Shown here: one piece after another, positions 1 to 8,351 of the stretch
How positions within the stretch are numbered: position 1 is the stretch's first letter
Layout of the letters: the number at the start of each line of letters is the position of its first letter
DNA from: Terriglobia bacterium
Lineage (GTDB): Bacteria > Acidobacteriota > Terriglobia > Bryobacterales > Bryobacteraceae
Reading direction: 5' to 3'
DNA: 43,391 bases
Assembly: GCA_010084195.1 (NCBI GenBank)
Contig: RGPS01000024.1
Span: 1 to 43,391 of the forward strand
Notes under the pieces: model-generated
What the model was told of the DNA's origin: nothing
Databases searched by the model: none
Seen by the model: the letters and a program-made list of their open reading frames with translations, nothing else
Translations under genes and position numbers: made by a program

Positions 1-416
1 GTCATGGCCCCGGCAGTGGCCAGAAGTGGCTTCAACAATAGAGTTGAGTCGACCAACTCAATTCCTTCATTCAAAAGAACTTGCTGAACTCCACCGATTA
101 GAGAATCGGTGTTTTTCGTAGCCAGTGTGAGCAGGACCTTGGCGAGTCGCCAATCGGGTCGAATATTCGAAAAGATCTTGGCGTGCCTCACCTGACCAGC
201 CATCATGATCTTCGAAATGGCTTCGTTTTTGCAGCCATCAATCAGTTTGCCGAGCTCCCCCAGCGAGATCCAGTAGCACTTAGAAGCCAGGGACTCCACT
301 TCCGGAGACGCCTCCTCGCGGATGGCGAACACGACGACCTCATCCCCCTGCTTGCGCGCCGTTTCCAGCGCCAGCACCGGGAATCTGCCATTTCCGGCGA
401 TGATGCCGTATCTCAT
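1..416 (-). CDS. lpxI: LpxI, UDP-2,3-diacylglucosamine diphosphatase (5' part, cut by window edge)
   Basis: LpxI hydrolyses UDP-2,3-diacylglucosamine to lipid X, the fourth step of lipid A synthesis, at the inner face of the cytoplasmic membrane. Only the first 138 codons are in the window; the frame is open to base 1. The protein begins MRYGIIAGNGRFPVLAL, the glycine-rich start typical of the DUF1009/LpxI family, and later has the GQVRHAK and DSTLLLKPLLA segments expected of the family's N-terminal half. The ATG at 416-414 overlaps the TGA of lpxA in an ATGA, so the two are probably translationally coupled. LpxI replaces LpxH in many bacteria outside the gamma- and beta-proteobacteria. The recognition is by remembered family motifs; the rest of the gene lies outside the window. 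Confidence 0.85.
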   Translation of the reverse strand, partial: MRYGIIAGNGRFPVLALETARKQGDEVVVFAIREEASPEVESLASKCYWISLGELGKLIDGCKNEAISKIMMAGQVRHAKIFSNIRPDWRLAKVLLTLATKNTDSLIGGVQQVLLNEGIELVDSTLLLKPLLATAGAM

Positions 417-1192
417 CCCTTTACAACGCCACGTTCGGAAGTCGCGATAAACTCAAGCAGGGTTTCGACTTCCGGACACGGCGGAACCTCAGCGCGGATA
501 CGGTCCACCGCCTGCGAAGTATTCAGCCCGGCACGAGTCAGAAGGCGCAAAGCGGTTTGCAGGGCTTCAATCGACGCCTTATCGATACCTCGACGTCCCA
601 GCCCGATGGAGTTCGCACCGTACACATTCACTTCTGGCTGATAACTCGTTAAAGAATAAGGCATTACGTCCTGCTTGATGACGCTGTACGGCCCGATGAA
701 GGAATGGCGCCCGATGCGGCAGAATTGATGCACACCACTAAAAGGACTGATGTCCGCCCAGTCTTCCACGGTGACGTGCCCGGCGAGACCAACGCTGTTA
801 CCCAAGATGACGTGGTCACCAATTCGGCAGTCGTGAGCAACGTGAGCATAAGTCATCAGCAGACAGTCGTCGCCGATGGATGTGATAGAGCCACCGCCCT
901 CGGTACCTCGGTGGATGGTGACGAATTCCCGGATCCGATTCCGACTTCCGATGTGGGTAAACGCCCGCTCGCCCTTGTACTTCAGGTCTTGGGACGCTAC
1001 ACCCACGGAGCAGTAGGGGAAGAAGATATTATCTTCTCCTATAGTTGTCGGACCTTCGACATAGATGTTGGCCATCAGCCGGGTCCGGGCCCCAATTTCC
1101 ACTTCGGGCCCAATGACGCAGAAAGGCCCGATCTCGGCGGCAGGATCAAGCCGTGCGCCCGGATCGACGATTGCCGTCGGGTGGACCGGCAT
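413..1192 (-). CDS. lpxA: LpxA, acyl-ACP--UDP-N-acetylglucosamine O-acyltransferase
   Basis: LpxA transfers a hydroxyacyl chain from acyl carrier protein to the 3-OH of UDP-GlcNAc, the first step of lipid A synthesis in the cytosol. The 259-residue length is normal. The N-terminal two thirds is left-handed beta-helix with hexapeptide periodicity (for example around ILGNSVGLAGHVTVED). The HVAHDC motif puts the catalytic histidine at about residue 120, matching His125 of E. coli. The C-terminal part is the helical domain with GLGRRGI. The ATG shares one base with the TAA of fabZ (TAATG) and the stop overlaps the lpxI start, so fabZ-lpxA-lpxI is a tight unit. lpxD and lpxB are not in the window. 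Confidence 0.96.
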   Translation of the reverse strand: MPVHPTAIVDPGARLDPAAEIGPFCVIGPEVEIGARTRLMANIYVEGPTTIGEDNIFFPYCSVGVASQDLKYKGERAFTHIGSRNRIREFVTIHRGTEGGGSITSIGDDCLLMTYAHVAHDCRIGDHVILGNSVGLAGHVTVEDWADISPFSGVHQFCRIGRHSFIGPYSVIKQDVMPYSLTSYQPEVNVYGANSIGLGRRGIDKASIEALQTALRLLTRAGLNTSQAVDRIRAEVPPCPEVETLLEFIATSERGVVKG

Positions 1193-1689
1193 TATTCCGC
1201 CTGAACTGCCGGAGCGGCCTCAACAACGACAGCGGCAGGCGCGGCATTTGGGTCGACCTTATCTTCGAGCTTGCACATCACTTCGGCTTCGGCGACAACT
1301 TTGCCGTCGACGTAAGCCTTGCCCGCCATCTTGGCCACCGAGCCTTTGCGCTTGATGACACGCATTTCAAAACGTAGCTGGTCTCCTGGCACAACGGGAC
1401 GGCGGAACCGCGCCCCATCTACGGAGACGAGAAACACCAGCTTCTTGTCACGGTCCGGGATGCTGCGCAGGACCTGAATGCCTGCAGTCTGGGCCATGGC
1501 TTCGATGATCAGGACGCCGGGCATGACGGGAAAATCGGGGAAGTGGCCCTGGAAGAAGGGCTCATTCGCCGTCACATTTTTGATGCCGACGATACTTTCA
1601 TCGTCAACTTCGAGGATGCGATCAACCAAAAGGAAGGGGTAACGGTGCGGCAGGATCTTACAGATCTCGTTTATATCGAGCGTGGGCAT
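1192..1689 (-). CDS. fabZ: FabZ, 3-hydroxyacyl-ACP dehydratase
   Basis: FabZ dehydrates 3-hydroxyacyl-ACP to trans-2-enoyl-ACP in type II fatty acid synthesis and competes with LpxA for hydroxyacyl-ACP. The 165-residue hotdog protein starts [18 protein letters not shown], a classic FabZ N-terminus, so I place the start at the ATG 1689-1687. An open frame continues upstream to 1806, but those 39 residues have no family resemblance and run into the U32 gene. The active-site segment [11 protein letters not shown] gives His49 and the following IIEAMAQ gives Glu63. The last 25 residues are an Ala/Val-rich extension beyond the usual end. I see no good Shine-Dalgarno sequence; it starts 25 bases after the U32 stop, so coupling to that gene is likely. 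Confidence 0.94.
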   Translation of the reverse strand: MPTLDINEICKILPHRYPFLLVDRILEVDDESIVGIKNVTANEPFFQGHFPDFPVMPGVLIIEAMAQTAGIQVLRSIPDRDKKLVFLVSVDGARFRRPVVPGDQLRFEMRVIKRKGSVAKMAGKAYVDGKVVAEAEVMCKLEDKVDPNAAPAAVVVEAAPAVQAE

Positions 1690-1714
1690 GGAAATAGACA
1701 GTATAACGAGGAGG

Positions 1715-4204
1715 TTACTGAAGGATGGGGAGCGCCAGGTAGTTTCCGGCGATATGGAGGCTTCCCTGGGTGGTGCCGGCCGGAGAAATATCACGAAGTT
1801 CAGCACTCAGCTGGATCGGAGTGATCGTCCCGGCCAAAGCCTTCTGCCAGGCCAGTGTTACGGCCCGGACCTCCGCCGCTGACTCATGGGCAAACTCCAG
1901 GCGGTAATGCCGGATGCCGGCTTCGAGCCAGAGCTTCAGGTGCGGGCTGGCATCCTGGGCTTCAGCCCCGAACACGGTGTTGCGGCAGCCGACGTCGGCC
2001 ATTACCGGGTGAGCCCGACCGCTTTGGTCCCGCAGTTCGACCCGGTGTTTCTCACAGGGCCGACCGCAGTCCCGGTAGCTGGTGCCGGAGGAGAGGAATC
2101 GACAGAAGACGCAGTGCTCGGTGTGAAACACCGGAAGATGCTGGAAGGCGATGGCCTCGATTTTCCCCGGATCACCGGCCCTTGCGAGGTCGGCAACCTG
2201 GGCTGCGTTGAGGTCGTGGGTGGGGGTGAGGCGAGCGAGGCCGAGGTCAAGATACTCGGCGGCAGATAGAGCGTTGGCCGCGTTGAGGCTGAAATCCCCG
2301 ATGAGAGGGTGGGTGGCCTGTTGCCGCAGGGTGTGCAGGATGCCGCTGGCCCGAACGAGGATCTCGCAGTCAAGACTAGTGAGGAAATTCACAATGCGCG
2401 ACTCGCCGGGTTTTAGAATCCGCGGGCTGGCGACCCGCACCGCCAGGCCCGCAGCCTTTACACGTTCGACTGAGGGACGGAGGCCGTAGAGGTCCAGGTA
2501 GTCGAGTGTGATGCTGGCAGGTGCCAGTTCCACGGCTGCTTCGAGCTGCTCGGGAGTGCGAACCAGCAGATGGAGTTGCGGCTGGAGCGGGGAGGTGCCT
2601 GGTTGCGACTGGGGAGTGGCTACACGAACCGGGTGTATCGGACCCGGGTGATGGTGCTGCTGGAGGGCGGCGAGCGCGCTGACGGCGTCTCTGCGCACCT
2701 GGTTGAGGACGGAAACCGGAGCGAAGAGCGAACCCTCGATATCCAGTTCCAGACCTTCAAGAATGTAGGGAGTGCCCCCGAGGCGACCAAACTGGTCACG
2801 AAGCTGTTCGTCGCCAAGCCCCCGGTTGCGGGCCTCCGTGAGAGGCAGTTCCGAGGTGACATGAACGGTAACTTCCGGTCTGGCAGTCAGCCACCAATCG
2901 GTTCGAAGGGGCTGGTTGGGGAGGGCGCAGACGCGCACGGTGACGGCCTGGCGTTGGACGGGTGTCGCCGCTTCGAGGAAGGGGCGGACGACCTGGGCCA
3001 GATTCGGATCATCGGTCCGCCACAGGAGATCACCCTGGCGGATGCGGGAGAAATTGACGGCACGGTTGCCGAACTCGAGAGTCAGGAGGCCGTCCCGGGC
3101 GGCGGCACTGAAGACCCGCCCACCCTCCTCACGCTCACCTGGACTGCGCCATTCCGCAGCGTCGAAGACGACCCCGTCGCCAGCTTTCAGGGGAGCAACG
3201 CGATGAGCCTGCTCGGGCCGAATTCGGACGGAGCTCTCGCCAACCTCGACCACGGTGCCCATGAGGATACCGCGGTGGCGCGGTGCCCTGCCCCGAACCA
3301 CGGCCTGATGATCGGTGCCGTTGACGAAATGGGCCCCCAAGCCTCGGGAGTAGACCTGTTCCAGGCGCAATTTCTCGGCCGGGTCCACGTTGACAGGCTG
3401 ACCGGCCCACGCAGCATCCACCGCCCGGCGATACGCATTGGTGGTGAGGGCCACATAATCGGCATCCTTGTAACGGCCCTCAATCTTGAGGGCCCCCACG
3501 CCCGCCGCGACGATTTCGGGAGTTTGCTCCAGCGCGTACAGGTCGCCTGGAGAGAGGAGGTAGCGGGCGTCGCCCAGAGGTTCGAGCACCCCGTCCACCA
3601 GAAGTTCGTAAGGAAGACGGCAGGCCTGGGCGCACTGGCCCCGGTTGGCGGAGCGTCCGCCCCAGGCTTCCGAGGAGAAACACTGGCCGGAATACGCCAC
3701 ACAAAGTGCACCATGGACGAACATTTCCAGCTCGCAGCCGGTCTGCTCGTGGATGGTCTTGATTTCGGAGATGGAGAGTTCGCGGGCCAGAGTGACGCGA
3801 CTGACGCCGAGGGACTGGGCGAAGCGGACCCCGGCGGAATCGGTGACAGACATCTGGGTGCTGGCGTGGAGTTCCAGGTTCGGAGCAATCGCCCGGGCCA
3901 GTTTGAGAATGGCGATGTCCTGCACGATCAGAGCGTCCACCCCGGCTGCGGCCACTTCGGCGATGACGTCTGCGGCGGCCTGGAGCTCGTGCTCAAAGAC
4001 CAGAGTGTTGAAAGTGAGGTAGCCACGAACGCCCCGGGCGTGCAGAGTTCGCATCACCTCGGGCAATTCTGCAATTTCGAAACCAACTTTGGCTCGGGCG
4101 CTGAAGTGCTTGAGCCCGAAATAGACCGCATCGGCCCCGGCTTCGATGGCAGCGTGGAGTTGCGGCCAGTAACCGGCCGGGCTCATGACTTCGGGTTTCT
4201 TCAC
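1715..4204 (-). CDS. U32 family peptidase / RlhA-like 23S rRNA hydroxylase
   Basis: This is an 829-residue member of the U32 family that includes E. coli RlhA (YdcP, 23S rRNA C2501 hydroxylation), TrhP (tRNA hydroxylation) and collagenase-type PrtC. It shows ELLSPAG-like PEVMSPAG at the start, HASTQ, the signature FVHGALCVAYSGQCFSS, and GRSANRGQCAQACRLPY with clustered cysteines thought to hold an Fe-S cluster. A second, C-terminal half carries FCRFLSSGTSYRDCGRPCEKHR with more cysteines, making it longer than RlhA (about 650 residues). The GTG at 4204 has GGAGA just upstream and begins where family similarity begins; the frame stays open to a TTG at 4309. It is the first gene of the fabZ-lpxA-lpxI run. 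RNA modification is the likelier role; the substrate cannot be told from sequence. Confidence 0.85.
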   Translation of the reverse strand: MKKPEVMSPAGYWPQLHAAIEAGADAVYFGLKHFSARAKVGFEIAELPEVMRTLHARGVRGYLTFNTLVFEHELQAAADVIAEVAAAGVDALIVQDIAILKLARAIAPNLELHASTQMSVTDSAGVRFAQSLGVSRVTLARELSISEIKTIHEQTGCELEMFVHGALCVAYSGQCFSSEAWGGRSANRGQCAQACRLPYELLVDGVLEPLGDARYLLSPGDLYALEQTPEIVAAGVGALKIEGRYKDADYVALTTNAYRRAVDAAWAGQPVNVDPAEKLRLEQVYSRGLGAHFVNGTDHQAVVRGRAPRHRGILMGTVVEVGESSVRIRPEQAHRVAPLKAGDGVVFDAAEWRSPGEREEGGRVFSAAARDGLLTLEFGNRAVNFSRIRQGDLLWRTDDPNLAQVVRPFLEAATPVQRQAVTVRVCALPNQPLRTDWWLTARPEVTVHVTSELPLTEARNRGLGDEQLRDQFGRLGGTPYILEGLELDIEGSLFAPVSVLNQVRRDAVSALAALQQHHHPGPIHPVRVATPQSQPGTSPLQPQLHLLVRTPEQLEAAVELAPASITLDYLDLYGLRPSVERVKAAGLAVRVASPRILKPGESRIVNFLTSLDCEILVRASGILHTLRQQATHPLIGDFSLNAANALSAAEYLDLGLARLTPTHDLNAAQVADLARAGDPGKIEAIAFQHLPVFHTEHCVFCRFLSSGTSYRDCGRPCEKHRVELRDQSGRAHPVMADVGCRNTVFGAEAQDASPHLKLWLEAGIRHYRLEFAHESAAEVRAVTLAWQKALAGTITPIQLSAELRDISPAGTTQGSLHIAGNYLALPILQ

Positions 4205-4425
4205 TCTCTCCAGCGTAACGGGTCGTCCTGGATCGGGTATGTGGGCACCGTAACGATCCTCCGGTCGAGTCGGTGCCTTTCCGTATTCGCAATCGCCCCA
4301 ATCAGCCAAGACAGGTTTCCACTCCGTGCGCGAGTATAGACGGGAAATGACCCAAACGCGAACGCCGGAACGTCAACCTGCCGTCGAGCGAAAAACCGGT
4401 GGATCTGGCTTGCTGGTTTAGTTAG

Positions 4426-5646
4426 TTAGCGCGCATGGTGTTTTTCCACCGAGCTGGCGGATTTCCTGCTGATGCCAGCCTGATCGGCGTGTTGTGGCCA
4501 GCGGGTGATGGCGGCCTGCACTCGGGCGAGAATGTCCGGAGCCGTTTTCAATCCGTGCTTCCTGCCAAGTTCGATCAAGTGGGGGATACCGGGATTACGG
4601 CCTTCCCCCAGCAGCATGGTGCTCTGTTCGCCACCCGGACCAGTGGAACAGGTTAAGTCATAGGCTGGGGACAAAACCCATTCGTTGCGCTCTGTCAGCA
4701 AGAACGAAAAGTTCTTCGGGTGATCGTCACGGTTATGGGCCAGCACGTTGAAACAGGCCAGCGCGTAGGCTTTTTCCACGTTGATGATGTTCTTCGTCAA
4801 AACCAGGGCCACACGCAGCAGAGTGTCGTAGTCGAGGGCCGGCGTGCGGTGATCGGCGTGGAGCAACCCGGAAAGGCTGTGCATATGCACCCGTCGGTCT
4901 CCGCACCTGTCAAAGCGTTTGGCCCCGAACCAGGCCTGTTTCCTGGTGCGGAACAAGTGTGTCTCCGGCATTTCCACGCCGGCGTCGCGGGCCATCAGGC
5001 TGTAAGCATATTCGATGGCACCGATGTCGCGAGGATCATTCCCGGATTGGAACTTAACTATCCAGTGACTGAAACCTGCCTGCAATTTCAGCTGGCCGTG
5101 GAAGATCCTGGCCATGTCGTCGCTCACCTGCGCAACGATCTTGGGCCGCGCACCGGAGGAGGAACCGTTAAGTTGAAGCAACTCTTCAAATACGGTCTCG
5201 CTATCTCCCGAGAGCATGATCGCGGCCTCCCCTGCGAGTTTTTCGAGAGACAGCGGGAGCTGGTCGCACTCTCCACCGCCGAGCTCCGGTTCGTAGCTCA
5301 GCGCCCCCATGCCCTGACACCCGACCCACGCAAGGCGGTCCAGGGAACTCAGCAGACGCCGATTCATCCCGTCTTTCTCAACCGTGCGATCCAGCAGGAG
5401 GCGTCCCCAGCCATCCGGCAGGCTGTCGTTGAACACGCCATGCAGGCCATCGAAGACCTGGTCGGGACAGACGTGGACGCCGGGTTTCAGGGGCAACCTG
5501 AAGGGCGAAATTTCGATACCGGAGGCGAGGAACTGCGGGTCGTATTCGAAGAGGATTTGCCGGTTCCGAATCGCCAAACGGCCAACTTTGCGCCGCGAAC
5601 CAACATCCAGATTCACCGTGAGCAGCTCTACGGGTGGGGGCGTCAT
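4426..5646 (-). CDS. HipA-like serine/threonine kinase toxin
   Basis: This 406-residue protein resembles HipA, the kinase toxin that phosphorylates glutamyl-tRNA synthetase in E. coli and induces persistence. Visible landmarks are the HipA N-terminal domain with GVFNDSLPDGWGRLLL (about 70-85), a serine-rich loop GSSSGARPK (161-169) in place of the phosphorylated activation loop, the ATP lysine in WIVKF (198), the catalytic loop HNRDDHPKNF (Asp307, Asn312) and the Mg-binding Asp in SPAYDL (330). All kinase residues look intact, so it is probably active. Its ATG overlaps the hipB-like stop by four bases (ATGA). The stop is followed by further in-frame and out-of-frame TAA codons (TAACTAACTAAA). 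The target is unknown. Confidence 0.9.
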   Translation of the reverse strand: MTPPPVELLTVNLDVGSRRKVGRLAIRNRQILFEYDPQFLASGIEISPFRLPLKPGVHVCPDQVFDGLHGVFNDSLPDGWGRLLLDRTVEKDGMNRRLLSSLDRLAWVGCQGMGALSYEPELGGGECDQLPLSLEKLAGEAAIMLSGDSETVFEELLQLNGSSSGARPKIVAQVSDDMARIFHGQLKLQAGFSHWIVKFQSGNDPRDIGAIEYAYSLMARDAGVEMPETHLFRTRKQAWFGAKRFDRCGDRRVHMHSLSGLLHADHRTPALDYDTLLRVALVLTKNIINVEKAYALACFNVLAHNRDDHPKNFSFLLTERNEWVLSPAYDLTCSTGPGGEQSTMLLGEGRNPGIPHLIELGRKHGLKTAPDILARVQAAITRWPQHADQAGISRKSASSVEKHHAR

Positions 5647-5954
5647 TTGAGGCTCCCTTTCCGGCGCAGCCTGGGTTTAGCGAGAAGCTGGTCAAGAGAT
5701 TTGGTGGACATGCCGGTTTCATCACGGGCACACAGCTTCTCAAAATCTTCGAGGCAAGCCAGCACGAGAGCGAGTTTCAGTAACGAGTCGAGGGCGATCA
5801 AACCTGTGCGCTCAAAGCGCTTCAGGGAACTCCAGCTCACTCCGGAACGTGCCGCAAGCCCTTCCTGGGAGAGGTTCAGCAGGAGACGACGAGCCTTGAA
5901 ACGTTGTGCGAGATCGTGGCGAACGTCCTGGGGTGTGATCAGTGATACAGACAT
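5643..5954 (-). CDS. HipB-like helix-turn-helix antitoxin
   Basis: A 103-residue DNA-binding antitoxin and probable autorepressor of the pair. The XRE/Cro-type helix-turn-helix spans about residues 26-52 (LNLSQEGLAARSGVSWSSL), and the C-terminal tail is basic (KPRLRRKGSLK). I use the ATG at 5954 because the HTH family normally begins some 20 residues before the motif; the open frame runs on to 6053 but that part would overlap the end of the upstream lyase gene. The stop overlaps the hipA-like start. An inverted repeat TATATTG/CAATATA lies directly in front of the ATG and is a reasonable operator candidate. Antitoxin-first order matches hipBA loci. Confidence 0.88.
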   Translation of the reverse strand: MSVSLITPQDVRHDLAQRFKARRLLLNLSQEGLAARSGVSWSSLKRFERTGLIALDSLLKLALVLACLEDFEKLCARDETGMSTKSLDQLLAKPRLRRKGSLK

Positions 5955-5999
5955 TATATTGCCCACTTGCCGTATTTTCCTAGCTAAACAGACAATATA
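5955..5999 (-). promoter_or_regulatory. Inverted repeat in front of hipB-like gene, candidate operator
   Basis: TATATTG at 5955-5961 is matched by CAATATA at 5993-5999, a perfect 7-base inverted repeat with a 31-base spacer, lying between the end of the lyase gene and the hipB-like ATG. E. coli HipB binds paired inverted sites in its own promoter, so an operator role is plausible. The repeat is AT-rich in a GC-rich region and may also include promoter elements. Binding is inferred, not shown. Confidence 0.4.
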
Positions 6000-6006
6000 T
6001 AGTCTA

Positions 6007-6834
6007 CTACGATGCGAACGCAGCCAGGGTTGCGGCGCGGGATCTGAGGCCATTCAGGTGACCGGTTCCCTGCCCGAGGGTTTCGAGAACCGTGATGGTG
6101 TCCAGATTGCCCATGCGCTCATCCTGCGCGAACGGGCAGCCTCCGAAGCCGCCGATTACGGAGTCCAGGCGCCGACATCCGGCGGCAACCGCAGCCCGGA
6201 CCTTGCCGGCAGTCTGAGCCGGAATACCGTGAAGGTGGGCACCGATTTCCAGCTTCGGAAACTCAGTAGTAACCAGGCCACAAACGCTGGAGATACGAGC
6301 GGCATCCGCGATTCCCACCGTATCCGCCAGAGAAATCGAAGTGACGCCCATCGCCTCGATCTGTTTGGCGGCAGCAACCACCTGTTCTGGACTCCACGCG
6401 TCACCGTAGGGGTTCCCGAACGCCATGGACAGATAGACCGTTACGTTGAAACCCACAGCCAGGATGCGGCCGAGTTCAGCGAGAGATTCGGCGGGCGTCT
6501 GGCGCTGGTTGCGCATCCCGAAGGTGGGAGACAGGGAGTACGGAAACCCGAGAGTGGTGACAGCTTCAGTCGCCTGGGCCCGGAGAGCGCCCTTTTCATT
6601 CATCACGATGCCGATAATCTCGACACCAGACGTCGGCCCCAGCAGTTGGAGCACTTCCTCGGAATCGGCCATTTGGGGCACAGCACGCGGCGAGACGAAC
6701 GACACCGCGTCCAGATGCGAGAATCCCGCCTCGACAAGAAGTCTCAGGTAGAGAGCTTTCTCGGCGGGCGGGATCAGTTTCGAAAAGCCTTGCCAGGCAT
6801 CACGAGGGCATTCGACAATTTTGATGTCGGACAC
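6007..6834 (-). CDS. Hydroxymethylglutaryl-CoA lyase family protein
   Basis: A 275-residue TIM-barrel protein of the HMG-CoA lyase/DRE-TIM metallolyase family, which in the classical case cleaves HMG-CoA to acetoacetate and acetyl-CoA in leucine breakdown. The start ECPRDAWQGF carries the catalytic Arg-Asp (normally GPRDGLQ). The metal-binding HLHG and the loop GGFGGCPFAQD, with the catalytic cysteine, are present near residue 230; the canonical form is GLGGCPYA. The GTG at 6834 lies 9 bases after the stop of the outer-membrane factor gene, so it seems to be the last gene of the efflux operon. No other leucine pathway gene is nearby. The altered R-D loop means a related lyase substrate cannot be excluded. 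Confidence 0.85.
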   Translation of the reverse strand: MSDIKIVECPRDAWQGFSKLIPPAEKALYLRLLVEAGFSHLDAVSFVSPRAVPQMADSEEVLQLLGPTSGVEIIGIVMNEKGALRAQATEAVTTLGFPYSLSPTFGMRNQRQTPAESLAELGRILAVGFNVTVYLSMAFGNPYGDAWSPEQVVAAAKQIEAMGVTSISLADTVGIADAARISSVCGLVTTEFPKLEIGAHLHGIPAQTAGKVRAAVAAGCRRLDSVIGGFGGCPFAQDERMGNLDTITVLETLGQGTGHLNGLRSRAATLAAFAS

Positions 6835-6843
6835 GGTTGTAGA

Positions 6844-8349
6844 TTAATGCGTGGCGGGCATGGATACCTTGATGGTGTTTGCCGGGTTGGCCATCGCAGG
6901 ATCCTTGATTTGCGGCAGCGTCGGGAGCACCGAACTATCCCAGCCTCCGCCAAGCGCGAGAATCAGGCTGACGGCGGACTGCATCCGTCGCTGCAACAGA
7001 GTCACCGCGTTGCGCTGAGCCTGCAGCAGAATCGTCTGGGTGGTGATGACGTTGAGGTACGAATCCGTGCCTCCCTTATAGCGTTCGGTCTGCAAATTCA
7101 GGGACTGTTCGGCTGCAGCCACAGCGCGCGCCTGCTGATCGGTTTCTTCGGCGAGGACACGGAGGTTGGAGAGGTTATCCTCCACCTGCTGAAAGGCATT
7201 CAAGATCGTCTGGCGATAGTTGGCAACCTGAGCGTCATATGCGGCCTGGGTCAGTTGCATCTGCGCATCGCGGCGACCGAAATCGAAGAGAACCTGGTTG
7301 GCATTGGGGCCTGCAGACCACGTCCGGCTGGCCCACGAAAGAAGACTGAACAGACTGGGACTGGTGACGCCGGTGGAAACGGAAAGGGTAACGGAAGGAT
7401 AGAAGGCGATTTTCGCGAGTCCAATATTGGCGTTGGCTACCGCGATGGAGCGCTCGGAGCTGGCGATGTCGGGACGACGTTCGAGGAGCTGTGAGGGAAT
7501 TCCGACGGGAATCGGTGGGGGCGGACCGGCGATTTTGCTGCGGGGAATGGAGAAGCCGGCCGGGGCCTGCCCGGTGAGAACCGCAATCGCATGTTCCAGC
7601 TGGTGGCGCTGCACGCCCAGGTCCGTGGCCTGAGCCTCCGTATTGTAGACCTGCGTTTGCGCGAGGGTCACGTCCACCTTAGACGCGATGCCGCCCCGGA
7701 ACCGGTTTTCGGTGAGGCCGAGCAGCTGTTTATAAGCGTTCAGGGTGGTGGTCAGCAATTCAAACTGCATGTCGTTGGCGAGCAGGTTGAAGTAGCTGAG
7801 CGCGAGAGTGGCCTGTAGACTGAGGCGGAGGTTCTCCAGATCGGAGGCCCGAATCTGGGCGGTTGCGGTGCTGCTTTCAATGATGGTGTGCAGCCTGCCC
7901 CAAAGGTCCGGTTCCCAGGCGACGTTGAACGGGAGCCCGAAGGAGGAGCCAAAGCCAAGGCGCCCGGAGTTGGAGCCCCGAATGGTCTGGTTGACTGAGG
8001 GCGCGGCGCTGATGGACGGATCCAACCCGGCAGAAGTCGCCAGAACCGTCGCGCGAGCCTGACGGAACTGCGCCTCCAGTTGCTTCACGTTGAAGTTATT
8101 CACCGCAACCTGTTCTTCCAGCTTGCTGAGCTGTGGGTCGCCGAAAAGTTCCCACCAGTTGCCCTTCATGACTTCGTCACTGGGCGCAGCAGTCTTCCAC
8201 TGGTCATTGCCGGTCAGTTCCTGGTATTTCGGCGGAGGCGGTACGATCAGCACCGGCTTCTGGTACTTCGGGGCAACCTGCACGCAACCTCCCGAGAAGA
8301 AAGAGGCACAGACGACAGAAAGGAGAGGGAGGTATTTGGTTTGGCGCAT
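6844..8349 (-). CDS. RND efflux outer-membrane factor lipoprotein (OprM/NodT family)
   Basis: This 501-residue outer-membrane channel takes substrate from the RND pumps across the outer membrane. It has a lipoprotein signal peptide with lipobox SGGC (Cys22), then PKYQKP, the family segment NWWELFGDPQL, and two outer-membrane-efflux repeats ending in NAFQQVEDNL and an ERYKGGTDSYLNV stretch, typical of NodT-type factors. The ATG at 8349 follows the stop of the upstream pump by two bases; a TTG at 8355 is an alternative. The gene follows mdtA-, mdtB- and mdtC-like genes, so the operon encodes a full tripartite pump. The substrate cannot be told. Confidence 0.94.
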   Translation of the reverse strand: MRQTKYLPLLSVVCASFFSGGCVQVAPKYQKPVLIVPPPPKYQELTGNDQWKTAAPSDEVMKGNWWELFGDPQLSKLEEQVAVNNFNVKQLEAQFRQARATVLATSAGLDPSISAAPSVNQTIRGSNSGRLGFGSSFGLPFNVAWEPDLWGRLHTIIESSTATAQIRASDLENLRLSLQATLALSYFNLLANDMQFELLTTTLNAYKQLLGLTENRFRGGIASKVDVTLAQTQVYNTEAQATDLGVQRHQLEHAIAVLTGQAPAGFSIPRSKIAGPPPPIPVGIPSQLLERRPDIASSERSIAVANANIGLAKIAFYPSVTLSVSTGVTSPSLFSLLSWASRTWSAGPNANQVLFDFGRRDAQMQLTQAAYDAQVANYRQTILNAFQQVEDNLSNLRVLAEETDQQARAVAAAEQSLNLQTERYKGGTDSYLNVITTQTILLQAQRNAVTLLQRRMQSAVSLILALGGGWDSSVLPTLPQIKDPAMANPANTIKVSMPATH

Positions 8350-8351
8350 CG

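Noticed and set aside
2570..4339. A 589-codon plus-strand frame
   Set aside because: Antisense to the well-supported U32 gene; no recognisable domain.
4720..7494. A 924-codon open frame on the plus strand
   Set aside because: It is antisense to the hipA-, hipB-, lyase- and outer-membrane-factor genes, all with recognisable motifs. High GC makes long antisense frames common.
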